Part shown: positions 18,602 to 28,053 of the stretch, piece by piece
Layout: the number at the start of each line of letters is the position of its first letter
Position numbering within the stretch: position 1 is the stretch's first letter
Source: Pelagomonas calceolata
Taxonomy: Eukaryota > Sar > Pelagophyceae > Pelagomonadales > Pelagomonadaceae
Assembly: GCA_918797485.1 (NCBI GenBank)
Contig: CAKKNE010000004.1
Span: 4,340,001-4,404,000 of the forward strand
Length of the DNA stretch: 64,000 nt
Reading direction: 5' to 3'
Notes under the pieces: model-generated
Databases searched by the model: none
What the model was told of the DNA's origin: nothing
What the model saw: the letters and a program-made list of their open reading frames with translations, nothing else
Made by a program: the position numbers and the translations under genes

Positions 18602-19666
18602 TCAGGGTAGCCGCGTCAGGACCACGTCCTTCACCACATCCCGCCCGCGGCCCTTGCGGAGCGACCTGATGAGGGCGGTCTGCTTGGACTTGTTGTCGCC
18701 CGTCATCGTGCCTACCCAAACGTCGGCGTTCGCGCAAATCAGCAGATCCACCAAGTACGCCGAGAGAGAATCGGACGGTATCGCGTGCCGCTCCAGATGG
18801 GCGCGGTCGGCCAGGCGGAAGCCCCGCTTCGAGACCTCGTTCAAAGTCGCGGGCGACCGGTCGTCCGTCGCGACGATTACGGACCGGCCCCGCGCGATCA
18901 GTGAGACTCTATCTAAAACAGCCGGCACGGTCAACCCGTACTTCTCCATCGTGTGCTTCTTGTCGCCTCTCCGTAAATGCAAAGCCACGTAGCTGGACCC
19001 AACTAAATCCGCCGCGACGTTCAGAGCGCCCGCTTCATAGATATCGGAGAGCACGACGGACGCCCTTAATAATTTCCAGGCGTCGCCGTCCTTCAACTGG
19101 ACGCCGGGCGTGAAGCCCGCCGAGTAAATACAAAGAGCGCACTCGCGCGGCCACCGAACTTCCCCGTAGTACGCGGCGCAGCGCGGCCGCCTTGTCCGTA
19201 GCACCTTTTCACGGTCGCACCAGGCGTAGTCCCAACCTCTAGCGCACCTTACATGTGGCGGGGGTGTCATCGCGCACGACACGCACTTCGCGCTCCGAGG
19301 CATTTTACGATACACATCATCAAAATGCGCGAATCGTACGGGAGCGTGCGCGAGCGTGGCGCTGATATTTATGTAGGCATCAATTCTTTGGGTTGGCGGC
19401 AGGCGCCGTAACGCCACGTCTCGTCGGTAGTGCGGCCCCGTAAAAAGTAAAGGCATGAGCACGGCGGTCCTTTTTAACCGTCTTGCCAAAGTTAATACAG
19501 ACAGCAAACTGTTGAGCTGCAGCGCGAAGCCCTCCTGCGTCGGGACGGCCCAGACGTACTTTTCTTCTTGACCGGCGGCGCACACGTCTTCATTGGGCTG
19601 CTTGGGGTCCGCGGGCTCCTGCCACTCCGCCTCTCTCTCTGTTCCGTCGGCGTCGAGCCAGCGCAT
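18602..19666 (-). CDS. GDP-fucose protein O-fucosyltransferase-like glycosyltransferase
   Basis: About 354 residues from the first ATG at 19664-19666; the open frame reaches 19696 only through a TTG. SSYVALHLRRGDKKH is the HxRRGD-type donor-binding motif of the O-fucosyltransferase/GT65-GT68-like superfamily. LLICANADVWVGTMTGDNKS near the end is the matching C-terminal loop (S/T-x-SN..). Four Cys in the middle may form disulfides, which suits a Golgi or ER lumen enzyme. No signal anchor is seen at this start, so an upstream exon may be missing. The acceptor substrate is unknown. Confidence 0.68.
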   Translation of the reverse strand: MRWLDADGTEREAEWQEPADPKQPNEDVCAAGQEEKYVWAVPTQEGFALQLNSLLSVLTLARRLKRTAVLMPLLFTGPHYRRDVALRRLPPTQRIDAYINISATLAHAPVRFAHFDDVYRKMPRSAKCVSCAMTPPPHVRCARGWDYAWCDREKVLRTRRPRCAAYYGEVRWPRECALCIYSAGFTPGVQLKDGDAWKLLRASVVLSDIYEAGALNVAADLVGSSYVALHLRRGDKKHTMEKYGLTVPAVLDRVSLIARGRSVIVATDDRSPATLNEVSKRGFRLADRAHLERHAIPSDSLSAYLVDLLICANADVWVGTMTGDNKSKQTALIRSLRKGRGRDVVKDVVLTRLP

Positions 19667-19920
19667 CGCTCGGCGCTGCGGTGCAGTAGGTAGCAAGCGG
19701 TGGTTTGGAACAGGGCAGCGCTTCCCGCACGCCAGTCGCTCGGCGGCGATCGCTTATCGCTCCGTCGGCGGCATCCCCATCATTTGCTGCGCCCAGCGAC
19801 TACGCCGTCGGCGTGCCAGCATTTTGTATTTTGGCAGCAGAGCACACAGCCAGGCAGAGGAGGGCTGCCTCCGCCGTGGACACCTAGCTGCTGCCCCACC
19901 GGCCGCGATCGGATACACGG

Positions 19921-20646
19921 ATGGAACCAATATATACAAAACATGTGACCACGCTGCCCGACCAGGGCGGCGAGGGCACGTCGCGGCTCCTGCGGCACCT
20001 CGACCCGGCGGCGCCCGCGCCCGACGCCCTCGACGCGAGCGAGATCCCGAGCGTGGAGCAGGTGACGGCCTGCCTCGACGACCTGGAAGTGTTGGTTGCG
20101 CGGGAGACGCGGGCGAACCACCGATTGCGAAAGGAGGCGGCGGCGCGCGGCGAACGTATTAGAAGCGGTCTGGCGCGCTTCGGAGAGGACGTTGGCGAGG
20201 AAGTGGCTGCGGCGCGCGTTCCGATCGGCGAGGCATCAAAGGCCTTCGCCGACCACAAACTCGCGGAGGCCGGCGACAATACACTCGCCGGCGAGGATAA
20301 GCTGTTGACCAAAGCCCACCATCGGCTCGAACGACGGCAGTCCCTCCAGACCACCATCGAGGGCATCGTGTCCTGCGCGAAGACCGAGGCGTTGTTACCA
20401 AAAAAGAACGGCAACGGCTGGGCCCTCGCGGTCAAGGACGCCGAGGCCTGGGGCCGCGCGGCGTTGGTGGCGGAGCCCGTGCCCGACGTGGCGGCGATGG
20501 CGCGCGAGAAGCGGAAGGAGCGGCGGCGGAGTAAGGGCGACGCGAAGAGCGACGCGAAACGGGCAGCAGCAATAAAGAAAAAAGATGCCACCAAAAAGCA
20601 CGAGGAGTGGGTCGAATCGAGGCGGGGCCGGTTGGATAAGAAGTAG
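19921..20646 (+). CDS. Unidentified coiled-coil protein
   Basis: 241 residues from ATG at 19921. It is almost wholly helical: DLEVLVARETRANHRLRKEA and later KLLTKAHHRLERRQSLQTTI are heptad-like. The tail is very basic (REKRKERRRSKGDAKSDAKR), possibly a nuclear localisation or RNA-binding segment. No family was recognised. A degenerate introner core (CTACGCCGTCGGCG, 19799) lies upstream. The stop is followed directly by a T-run and the GCTAGGCCGCCTAGCC-type palindrome. Confidence 0.6.
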   Translation: MEPIYTKHVTTLPDQGGEGTSRLLRHLDPAAPAPDALDASEIPSVEQVTACLDDLEVLVARETRANHRLRKEAAARGERIRSGLARFGEDVGEEVAAARVPIGEASKAFADHKLAEAGDNTLAGEDKLLTKAHHRLERRQSLQTTIEGIVSCAKTEALLPKKNGNGWALAVKDAEAWGRAALVAEPVPDVAAMAREKRKERRRSKGDAKSDAKRAAAIKKKDATKKHEEWVESRRGRLDKK

Positions 20647-20906
20647 ATTGTTTTTTTTTTTGCCCTGCTTTGCTTAGAGCTAGGCTACCTAGCCACCAGC
20701 CCTACTACGGCACGGGGGGCGCGTCTCGTCTCGTCTGCAGCGGCGCAGCGCTCCAACTTGCGAGCGTCGCGGCGATGGCGCGCGGGAGGAGACGTATCTC
20801 CCAACAAAGGTCGAGGGATCGTACGCCATCGATGCGAACGAGTGCCCTCACGCGACAAACGTCAGTCACACACTTGTTACCCACGCGCCAGGAAGGGAGA
20901 GACCAC
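20647..20906. other. Convergent spacer with palindrome B and an intergenic introner copy
   Basis: Palindrome B copy 2 (GCTTTGCTTAGAGCTAGGCT.., 20663-20694) follows an 11-T run. Inverted arms GCGGCGATGGCGCG (20770) and GTACGCCATCGATGCG (20820) mark an introner-like element outside any gene. Confidence 0.6.
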
Positions 20907-22238
20907 CTATTTCAACGAGTGGTAGTCGCAGTCGGCCCGCGCGAAGCCGACGCGGCGGCGCTCCGCGTCGAAGAAGCAGTCGTGGTCCTCCATGAAGTTC
21001 GCCCCTAATACGGTACCGGACGCCTCCGTGAGGTACACTCGGGGCACCCACCGCCCGGCCCCGGCCTTCTCCATGTAGGCCTTGCCCTCGACGTCGACCT
21101 TGACGCCGCCCGCGAAGACGTAAGTTATCGTAGGAAACTTCGCGGCCTGGGCCGCCGTATATGCCAGTTTAGAATTGGCGTACTTGGGTGAGGGGCCCAT
21201 GGCCGCGTGCCAGGCCCGCTTGAACTGTTCCGCCGCACGGCGAGGGAGATACGTGTCCGTCGTACCGCTATCGACGATGGTACCTTTGCCCGTGTTCCAC
21301 GTACTTTCAGGAACGCCGATGGACTTCCCATTCAAGAGCACATCTTTCAGCTGCACCGTGAACCAGCCCGAATTCTTCGCGAGAGGTACAAATTGCATCG
21401 GCTCCTTGTGGATGCGCGTGTCGACCCCCCCAAGGGCCATGGTCCCGCCGCCCTGCATGAAGCACATGGCAAACGAGTTGTGGCCTAACTTATTGGCGGA
21501 CCGCATCGTCGGCACGAGCGTCTGGGCGTGCATGGACATGCCCATGATCCCATCAGCCTTCTGGGTCCTGAATAACCCTGTTTCATAGGTCTGGCAGCCG
21601 AAGACGAACGGCGTCGCGATCCACTTCTCTCCCGCTCTAGGCGGGGCCGAGGCGTCGTCGCCGCCCACGTAGTAGTTGTCCTTCATCTGGACGGCTTTCC
21701 AGCTCGAGCCTTCCGTATAACTTTGGGACACTTGGCAGGTTTTGGCCACACATCTCGCTGCCGCGACGCACTTGCTGCAGTCCAATCTAACTAACGTAGA
21801 GGATCTACTTGGTTCGAAGTAGGGGTCCGTGTGCTTGCCGCACGACTTGCAGCCGGCGCACGGGAAGGCCGTATGATGAGAACCGGTGTCTACTATTACA
21901 GAGACACGTTGGGCCGGCGTGCCCACGTAGACATGCGCGTAGTGCGTGCCGATGCCCATGAATAACGGGGTGAGGCCGCCTTGGTGCGCGTCGGGGGCCT
22001 GGAGTCTTCTTCTCCTTATGACTGTCGAAATGTTGCGCTTGTGGAGCCGTGTGGAGGAGTGCGCCTTCGGTAAGGGCGCGTCGAGCTCGGCGCCGCTGAA
22101 GTCGAGGACGGGCCAGCCCAGCGTGCTGTTGTAGTTCTCCGGGATGGGCAGGGCTGGCGGGAGGCTCCGGTCTTCGCGCGTCAGGGGTTCGGCCGTGCCG
22201 GCTAGGAGAGCGACAGCGATGGCGGCGCGGACAGCCAT
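20907..22238 (-). CDS. Pepsin-type aspartic endopeptidase (family A1)
   Basis: 443 residues from ATG at 22236-22238. A signal peptide (MAVRAAIAVALLAGTAEP) and a ~80-residue propeptide-like region with an RRRR site precede the enzyme. The two catalytic Asp motifs are VIVDTGSHHTAF and TIVDSGTTDTYL; a conserved Tyr lies in QSYTEGSSW, and LGANFMEDHDCFFD is the C-terminal strand. The Cys-rich loop after the first Asp (CAGCKSCGKH) resembles plant and algal nepenthesin-like insertions. It probably acts in a vacuole or outside the cell. All catalytic residues are present, so it is probably active. Confidence 0.9.
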   Translation of the reverse strand: MAVRAAIAVALLAGTAEPLTREDRSLPPALPIPENYNSTLGWPVLDFSGAELDAPLPKAHSSTRLHKRNISTVIRRRRLQAPDAHQGGLTPLFMGIGTHYAHVYVGTPAQRVSVIVDTGSHHTAFPCAGCKSCGKHTDPYFEPSRSSTLVRLDCSKCVAAARCVAKTCQVSQSYTEGSSWKAVQMKDNYYVGGDDASAPPRAGEKWIATPFVFGCQTYETGLFRTQKADGIMGMSMHAQTLVPTMRSANKLGHNSFAMCFMQGGGTMALGGVDTRIHKEPMQFVPLAKNSGWFTVQLKDVLLNGKSIGVPESTWNTGKGTIVDSGTTDTYLPRRAAEQFKRAWHAAMGPSPKYANSKLAYTAAQAAKFPTITYVFAGGVKVDVEGKAYMEKAGAGRWVPRVYLTEASGTVLGANFMEDHDCFFDAERRRVGFARADCDYHSLK

Positions 22239-22620
22239 GGTCCCGCGCGCGTTGTGGTCCCGCGTCGACGGCGTTGATGGGCCGGGCAACGAGCTGGGTC
22301 ACCCAAGCGATATTCGGCCGACGCAGTAGAGGGCAAGAGGCCTGGCGCAGTCGCAGCGCGCTGGCTTGCAAGCAATGATAAGAGCCGCGCGCGGCGTATA
22401 GAGCGTGTGGACGCCACCCGATAGACCTAATCACGTCGGCCTCCTCACTTTTTTTTGGCTTGCTAGTGTCCTACTACGCTAGCTGTTTTTTACGTGTGCT
22501 TTGCTAGCTAGGCCGCCTAGCCGCCTGGCCGACGTATCTCTTGGGACTCGAGCTGGCTGCGAGAACGAAATATACTATATAACATAGTTACTACTCCCGG
22601 GCCAACGACCGACCGCCACC
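22239..22620. promoter_or_regulatory. Spacer carrying motif A and palindrome B side by side
   Basis: Motif A copy 3 (22460-22483) lies 222 bp upstream of the pepsin start. Palindrome B copy 3 (22495-22534) lies nearer the PreP stop codon. An introner-like half core CGCGTCGACGGCG is at 22261. Confidence 0.55.
22460..22483 (+). promoter_or_regulatory. Palindromic upstream motif A, copy 3
   Basis: TTGCTAGTGTCCTACTACGC then TAGC. The arm sequence is kept while the centre differs by a few bases from other copies. Confidence 0.55.
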
Positions 22621-25600
22621 CTAGAGCAGCTTCTCCGCCGTCAGCGCCGCGCCGTCCGCGTTCGCCTCGTCGATGCCGCCGGCCGACGCGAAGCAGGCAG
22701 CAGTCGCATCTAAAGCAGCCAACCTATCACCGAACCGCTGGAAATCACTAGGCGACGCATTCAAGACTTGCGACCGCCACTTCTTCCGCTGTTCCAGAGT
22801 CGTGCCTTGTAAATAATGTCTCAAGGACGCCATGCCCTTCTGGTCCGGACCCAAGGGAGAATCTAAATCCCCGATGGCCGCCACGATGGCCTTCGTCAGC
22901 TCCGCGTCGTCGACTTTGAGGTCCTTCAAATACGTCGCAGCGCCATCATACGTATCAAGCGTCTTTTTCAAATTAGGATCTCTGTACGAAGAGAAGACGA
23001 AGGACCCCGAGATCGGGTTCGAGGAGGCCGACGAGCCATACGCGCCGCCCTGCACCCTAACTTGATTCCAGAGGTAGTCGAGCGACAGGAAGCGTCGCAC
23101 CACAGAGTCGGCACCCGACGTCGTCTCACCAGGCTTATATAAAGAGCCGCCCTTGGCCACGTAGTTCACTTGCGTCGGCACGGAGAATGCCTCGTTCGGC
23201 TTTACGGCGACGAGCGAAGATAGCGAGGACCAGTCCGGGACGTCCGAGGATGTTCCTTGACCGAATAACTGGGCGCAGAAGCTTCCGAGCTGTGCAGAGG
23301 CCGCGTCCAGGGCCTTCTTGTCTCCGGTCAAATTGACCACGGTCGCGGACGACGCCCGCTGCAGGATCTTCGAGCGCATGGCCTCTAAACGTGACAGTAG
23401 AGCAGGCCAGTCGTTCTGCGCCGTGTCGAGGAGCTCGAGCACCTTAAAGTAGTGGCTGACACCGCCCGTCGCCTCGTTCACCAATCCCGCGGAGTTCAGG
23501 CCGGCAGAGATCCGTAGGGAAGCGTAGGCCTGGCCCGACGTCCTGAATGCGGACTCATATCTAGCTTTCGACTCCTTGAGCATCTCCACAACCCGAGTTT
23601 GGGAATAGCCGAAGTCTGCGTTTGTAAGAATATCACCCATCAGCGAGAATAAATCCGAGGCGCGTTCATGCGTCGCCTTGCCCCTCAGGATGTATCGGTA
23701 CACGATATCGTCCGGCTGGGCCACGGTGCCGTCCTCCGGCACTCTCAGCGTGCACAACACGCTCCCGCCGACGCCGCCGGTCTTCGCGCCGAGCTGCCTC
23801 TGTAGTTGTGTGGGATCGAGCTTACCCTTAATACCCGTCTCCTGCATCATCCGACCAAATAGCGGTACGAGCGGTAAGTCCTCCGGGTCCAATGCACCTC
23901 TCAAATCCAGCGCAACATCAGCGTAGATGATACCGGCCGTAGGCAATTCTCTGGTGAGTAACACCGTATTGTCATAGCCAGCGACCGTAGACTCGTCGCG
24001 AGGCAAGGTTTGCGGCTCAGACGATAGATCCTTCAATCCTAGGGAAGGGATCGTCGCCAGTGCCTCCGGAGAGTCGGGCGTCGACTGGATCTCCTTGAGG
24101 CGCGCCGCCTTCTTTGCTACGGCGTCGAGCTGGTCCGGAGACATCTCGTCGCGCAGCGCCGCGAGTCGCGACGCCTCCTCCTGCTTCTGCGACTCCTCGA
24201 GGCCCTCGTCGGGCGTCATCTCGATGGTCACGCGGTGCGTGTTGTCCACGAGCAATGTCTTCAGTAAACGCGCGAAGTAGGCGTTCGCATCTACAGACAG
24301 CTCCTTTTTCAAATCAGCAAGAGGCTGCTCGAAGCGCAGCGCGTCCACCGGATCCCTTTCATAAATCCAGTTCCGCATCATGCCGAGCATGAAGGATAGA
24401 CCTTTGGGGAACGAGCCCGTGTTGAACTCCCTCAGACTAAACTCGATCGTGTTGAGCGAGGCCTCCAAGTCGTCGGCCGCGAAGCCCTCGGACGCTAAGG
24501 TCGATAGAGTGTCTACAACTAACGCTTCGACCTTCGGGACGTCGTCCTTGGCCACGCCCTTCAATCCTACGGAATACGTCGGCTGGACCAACTCATCAGA
24601 CAACCCACCACCGACGACGCTCTCACCCAATCCGCTATCAGTTAAGGCCTTCCGTAAGCGACTGGTAGAGGTGCCCAGCAACAAATGGTCCAGGACGGCC
24701 AACCCGAGTTCGTCCTTCGGCGACGGTGGGGTCTCCGTCAGCAGCCAGTTCACGGACACCATGTGCTGGCCGCCCTCCTCGTCGTCACTGGACGACGCGG
24801 GGAAGCCCAATTTCACGTGCTTCGGCTCCTTGATGGTTAGTTTCTGCGTTTTGATCTGCGTGGAAATGTCGCGCTCCGAGAACTCTGATAGGTACTCCTC
24901 CAACAGATCCAAGCGCGCCGCGGGATCGTCGTCCCCGTAAAAATACACGCGAGCGTTCCCGGGGTGGTAGAACTCGCCGTGGAAGTCACGGAATTGATCG
25001 AAACCTAGTTGCGGGATCGCCGCGGGGTCGCCTCCCGAATCCACAGCATAAGCGTTGTCCGGGAACAGGGCCTGCTGCGAGGCCCGAGCCATCAACGAGT
25101 CCGGCGAGCTATAAACTCCTTTCATCTCGTTGTACACGACTCCACTGTATGTTAATTTGTCTCCCTCAAGTTCGTAGTGCCAGCCCTCCTGTTCGAGGAC
25201 CGTCGGGTCTTGCGCCGCTCGAGGGTGGAAGACCGCATCTAAATACACTCTCGCTAAATTCCGGAAGTCCTCCAAGTTCTGGGAAGCGACGGGGTAGCAC
25301 GTCCTATCCGGATACGTAAAGGCGTTTAAGAAGGTCTGCAGACTACCTTTGAGCAGTTCGACGAAGGGTTCTTTGGTGGGGTACTGCCTCGAACCACACA
25401 GCACGGAATGCTCCAAGATATGAGGTAAACCCGTACTGTCGCGGGGCGGCGTGCGAAATGTCACGCCGAAGACCTTGTTGTCGTCGTCGGGCTTGATGAC
25501 GGACAAAACTTGGGCCTTGGACTTCTTGTGCTCGTAGAGGTGGCAGGTCGCGCCGTACTCGTCGAGCGTCTCCGTCTTTAGTAAGGTGAAGGCCTCGTGT

Positions 25601-25890
25601 TGGGGCGCTTCGGTCGATGAAGGCGGTGTGAGCGTCGAGGTCATTTTTTGTGCTTTGAACCCCCATCTAGGGCGTCTCAAAGTGCGCCAGCCTCGTAACG
25701 CTTCTCTCCCAGTAGCTAGGAAGGTGCCACCGAGCAGCGCGACGGGCGCGGCGCGTTTGGTGGTGAGCGCGATGCTCGACATCCTCGACGTCTGGCGGGA
25801 CATGACGGGCCGCGCGCCGGTCACGCGCAAGCCACCTCGTGCTAAGAGGGACATCTTGAGCAGGAAGGCTGACCCTAGGAGCCAGCGCAT
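22621..25890 (-). CDS. PREP: Presequence protease PreP (M16C zinc metalloprotease)
   Basis: 1089 residues, one exon. The inverted zinc motif HILEH (LPHILEHSVLCGSRQYPTKE) and the distal Glu in YNEMKGVYSSPDS identify the active M16 half. The total length and the weakly similar second half match PreP/PITRM1/falcilysin, which forms a clamshell that degrades cleaved targeting peptides inside mitochondria and plastids. The first ~100 residues, basic and Ser/Thr/Ala-rich, are a likely organelle targeting peptide. The gene diverges from APC7 across about 460 bp. Confidence 0.93.
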   Translation of the reverse strand: MRWLLGSAFLLKMSLLARGGLRVTGARPVMSRQTSRMSSIALTTKRAAPVALLGGTFLATGREALRGWRTLRRPRWGFKAQKMTSTLTPPSSTEAPQHEAFTLLKTETLDEYGATCHLYEHKKSKAQVLSVIKPDDDNKVFGVTFRTPPRDSTGLPHILEHSVLCGSRQYPTKEPFVELLKGSLQTFLNAFTYPDRTCYPVASQNLEDFRNLARVYLDAVFHPRAAQDPTVLEQEGWHYELEGDKLTYSGVVYNEMKGVYSSPDSLMARASQQALFPDNAYAVDSGGDPAAIPQLGFDQFRDFHGEFYHPGNARVYFYGDDDPAARLDLLEEYLSEFSERDISTQIKTQKLTIKEPKHVKLGFPASSSDDEEGGQHMVSVNWLLTETPPSPKDELGLAVLDHLLLGTSTSRLRKALTDSGLGESVVGGGLSDELVQPTYSVGLKGVAKDDVPKVEALVVDTLSTLASEGFAADDLEASLNTIEFSLREFNTGSFPKGLSFMLGMMRNWIYERDPVDALRFEQPLADLKKELSVDANAYFARLLKTLLVDNTHRVTIEMTPDEGLEESQKQEEASRLAALRDEMSPDQLDAVAKKAARLKEIQSTPDSPEALATIPSLGLKDLSSEPQTLPRDESTVAGYDNTVLLTRELPTAGIIYADVALDLRGALDPEDLPLVPLFGRMMQETGIKGKLDPTQLQRQLGAKTGGVGGSVLCTLRVPEDGTVAQPDDIVYRYILRGKATHERASDLFSLMGDILTNADFGYSQTRVVEMLKESKARYESAFRTSGQAYASLRISAGLNSAGLVNEATGGVSHYFKVLELLDTAQNDWPALLSRLEAMRSKILQRASSATVVNLTGDKKALDAASAQLGSFCAQLFGQGTSSDVPDWSSLSSLVAVKPNEAFSVPTQVNYVAKGGSLYKPGETTSGADSVVRRFLSLDYLWNQVRVQGGAYGSSASSNPISGSFVFSSYRDPNLKKTLDTYDGAATYLKDLKVDDAELTKAIVAAIGDLDSPLGPDQKGMASLRHYLQGTTLEQRKKWRSQVLNASPSDFQRFGDRLAALDATAACFASAGGIDEANADGAALTAEKLL

Positions 25891-26351
25891 TTGTTCCTTG
25901 CTTTGCTGCTGCGCGACGGCGTTGCCTCGCGCTGCGTGCAGCTCTTGTGAGCTGTTAGAGCTGTCTCTTGAGCAACTCCTGTGCAGGTATAATGCACCAG
26001 CGCGTCGACGAACACGCGGGCAAAACAGAGGCTGTGCCAGCCTGGTAGTTGAGCGGGTCGTCTCCGCGACCGATGGTCGTCGAAGACATTTGTGGAGGCC
26101 TCATTCCACGCGAATCTAAGAGAAATACCGGCTAAACATCTAGCGTCATACAAGCTCTAGCGTTTCAAGCCCGGGCGCAAAAACTAGCAAGACGCCGCCG
26201 CTGCGGGCTCAGCACAGCAGCAGGCTAGCGGAACGTGGTCTCCATTTGTGCTGCGAGCACCGCTTCCAGCGATTTGGCTGCGGTAGCGCATAAATCAGCC
26301 AATAGACACCTGGGCACTACACCGGTTTCGCACCGCCAGCGGCGCGCAGCG
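25891..26351. promoter_or_regulatory. Divergent promoter region of PreP and APC7
   Basis: About 460 bp. A weak motif-A-like pair (AAAACTAGCAAGACG at 26179 and GGCTAGCGG at 26222) is spaced wider than in other copies. Nothing else is recognised. Confidence 0.3.
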
Positions 26352-28028
26352 ATGGCCGAAGCGTCAACGGACGAGCTCCTCGCCGACCTCAAACGCTTAA
26401 TTGACGACGGCCTCTTCGCGTCCGCCGAAATCCTCGGATCGTTGCTGTTAGCCAGGTGCGACACCGAAGCTCACCCCGCGCGCGAACGGGGCGACGCCTT
26501 GAGCCTCTACGCCGACGCCCTGTTCGGCAAGGGCGAGCACAAGCGCGCGAGGTCCTACTACCGGAGAGCTATCGAGCGAAGACGCGGCGCCGGCCCATGG
26601 CAAGGAGACGGGGATGGCGCGAGAGCGAGGGACGAGGCCGAAGCGCGCCTACGACTGAGGGAGGCCGAGTGCGGCGTCGTGCTGGATGAACACGCCGCGG
26701 CGATTGGGTCGATCGAAGCTGTTCCTGTGGAATTGCGACCCGCGAAAGCTAGAGCGTTACTCGGCAAGCTCTACTTACAGTCAGGCCTCAAAAGGAACGC
26801 CATTACGGCCTTCGAGAGCGCCCTCGACAAGGACCCACTATGCCTGGAAGTCGTCGAACCGCTGCAACGCCTCAAGGCCTCGCAGCAGGACTTCGAGGAA
26901 GACGACGCGATGGATTCTACGAACGAAAAGTACCCTTGGTTAACAGCCTTTGCCGAGGCCCACCAAGCCCTGGCCCAGCACGACCCGACGCGCGCCGCGA
27001 ACGCCTGGAGCGACGTTGAACAGAGGGGCGACTTCCACGGGAACTTGTATGGGCTGTGTAGGAGGGCGGTGGCTCGCGCGGAGGCGGGGGATGATGCGGA
27101 AGCTAGGGTGGCGTTTGCGCGAGCTAGAGCTGCCGACCCGTTGAATGTCGATAGCATGGACCACTGCGCTTTGCTACTAAAGAGGCGAAACGCCGAGGAC
27201 GAGCTCACGGCTCTGGCGAGGGATTTAGTCGCGACCGACCGGAAGCGCCCGGAGGCCTGGTTGGCCGTTGCTGCGAAGTTCGACTGCGCCGGCGACCGGG
27301 ACGCTGCTCTCCAGTTCGTGGACAAGGCTATAGCTTTAGATGCGAGGCACGCTCTCGCTTTCAGGTTACGAGGGGAGCTCCTATTAGCGCAAGGCAAGGC
27401 CGAGCACTCGATCGTGGCCTACTTCCAAGCAAATAATGTGGCGAAGGACCTGGCTTCTTATAGAGGACTAGTGCTGGCATACCTGTCGACGCGAAAGTAT
27501 AAGGAGGCCCTTTGCACGGCGAAGGAGGCCGTCGCGACATTACCGAGAAATGCGAAAGCGATAGCGCTGGTCGGTAGAGTGTTGGCTACCTCTCCAGAAG
27601 GTGCGGACAAGGCGCGACGGGCCTTCCAGAAGGCCTTGCAGCTCGACGCGTCTTGCGCTGATGCGGCCCTCGCCTTAGCTGACTTGCATGCCCAACGAGG
27701 GGAGTGCGACGCCGCTGCTGAGTTACTCACGAGGGCCTTGTCGGAGAACGAGCAGGATACGTTGCATAGCAAGTTAGGCGACGTCTACGTCATCGCGGGC
27801 GAGGAGCGCTACCCGGAAGCCCTCGCGAGCTACCACGCCGCCCTCTCCCTGAACCCGGCGTCGGACGCCGCGCTCACGGGACTGGACCGGCTGGAAAAGC
27901 TCATGGCCGGCGTCGACCCGGACCTGAGCGACGAGCACGACTCCTGTGATGATGAGGAAGCACCGGACACGGCCAACTCGGCGCACGACGTCGAGGAGGA
28001 CGCGCTCGAGAGCGCGGCGTACCTCTAG
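26352..28028 (+). CDS. APC7: APC7-like TPR subunit of the anaphase-promoting complex
   Basis: 558 residues, ATG at 26352. It is tandem TPR helices throughout. The stretch VAKDLASYRGLVLAYLSTRK followed by YKEALCTAKEAVATLPRNAK matches the conserved APC7 block (LSSYRGLVEAYLS..K.KEAL..A..A). APC7 is a structural TPR subunit of the APC/C ubiquitin ligase that drives mitotic exit in the nucleus and cytosol. The acidic C-terminus (DPDLSDEHDSCDDEEAPD) is also typical. Only 25 bp separate its stop from the stop of the convergent gene. The related subunits APC3, 6 and 8 are less likely but not excluded. Confidence 0.8.
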   Translation: MAEASTDELLADLKRLIDDGLFASAEILGSLLLARCDTEAHPARERGDALSLYADALFGKGEHKRARSYYRRAIERRRGAGPWQGDGDGARARDEAEARLRLREAECGVVLDEHAAAIGSIEAVPVELRPAKARALLGKLYLQSGLKRNAITAFESALDKDPLCLEVVEPLQRLKASQQDFEEDDAMDSTNEKYPWLTAFAEAHQALAQHDPTRAANAWSDVEQRGDFHGNLYGLCRRAVARAEAGDDAEARVAFARARAADPLNVDSMDHCALLLKRRNAEDELTALARDLVATDRKRPEAWLAVAAKFDCAGDRDAALQFVDKAIALDARHALAFRLRGELLLAQGKAEHSIVAYFQANNVAKDLASYRGLVLAYLSTRKYKEALCTAKEAVATLPRNAKAIALVGRVLATSPEGADKARRAFQKALQLDASCADAALALADLHAQRGECDAAAELLTRALSENEQDTLHSKLGDVYVIAGEERYPEALASYHAALSLNPASDAALTGLDRLEKLMAGVDPDLSDEHDSCDDEEAPDTANSAHDVEEDALESAAYL

Positions 28029-28053
28029 GTTCGTAAACATACAGGTTATTCTT

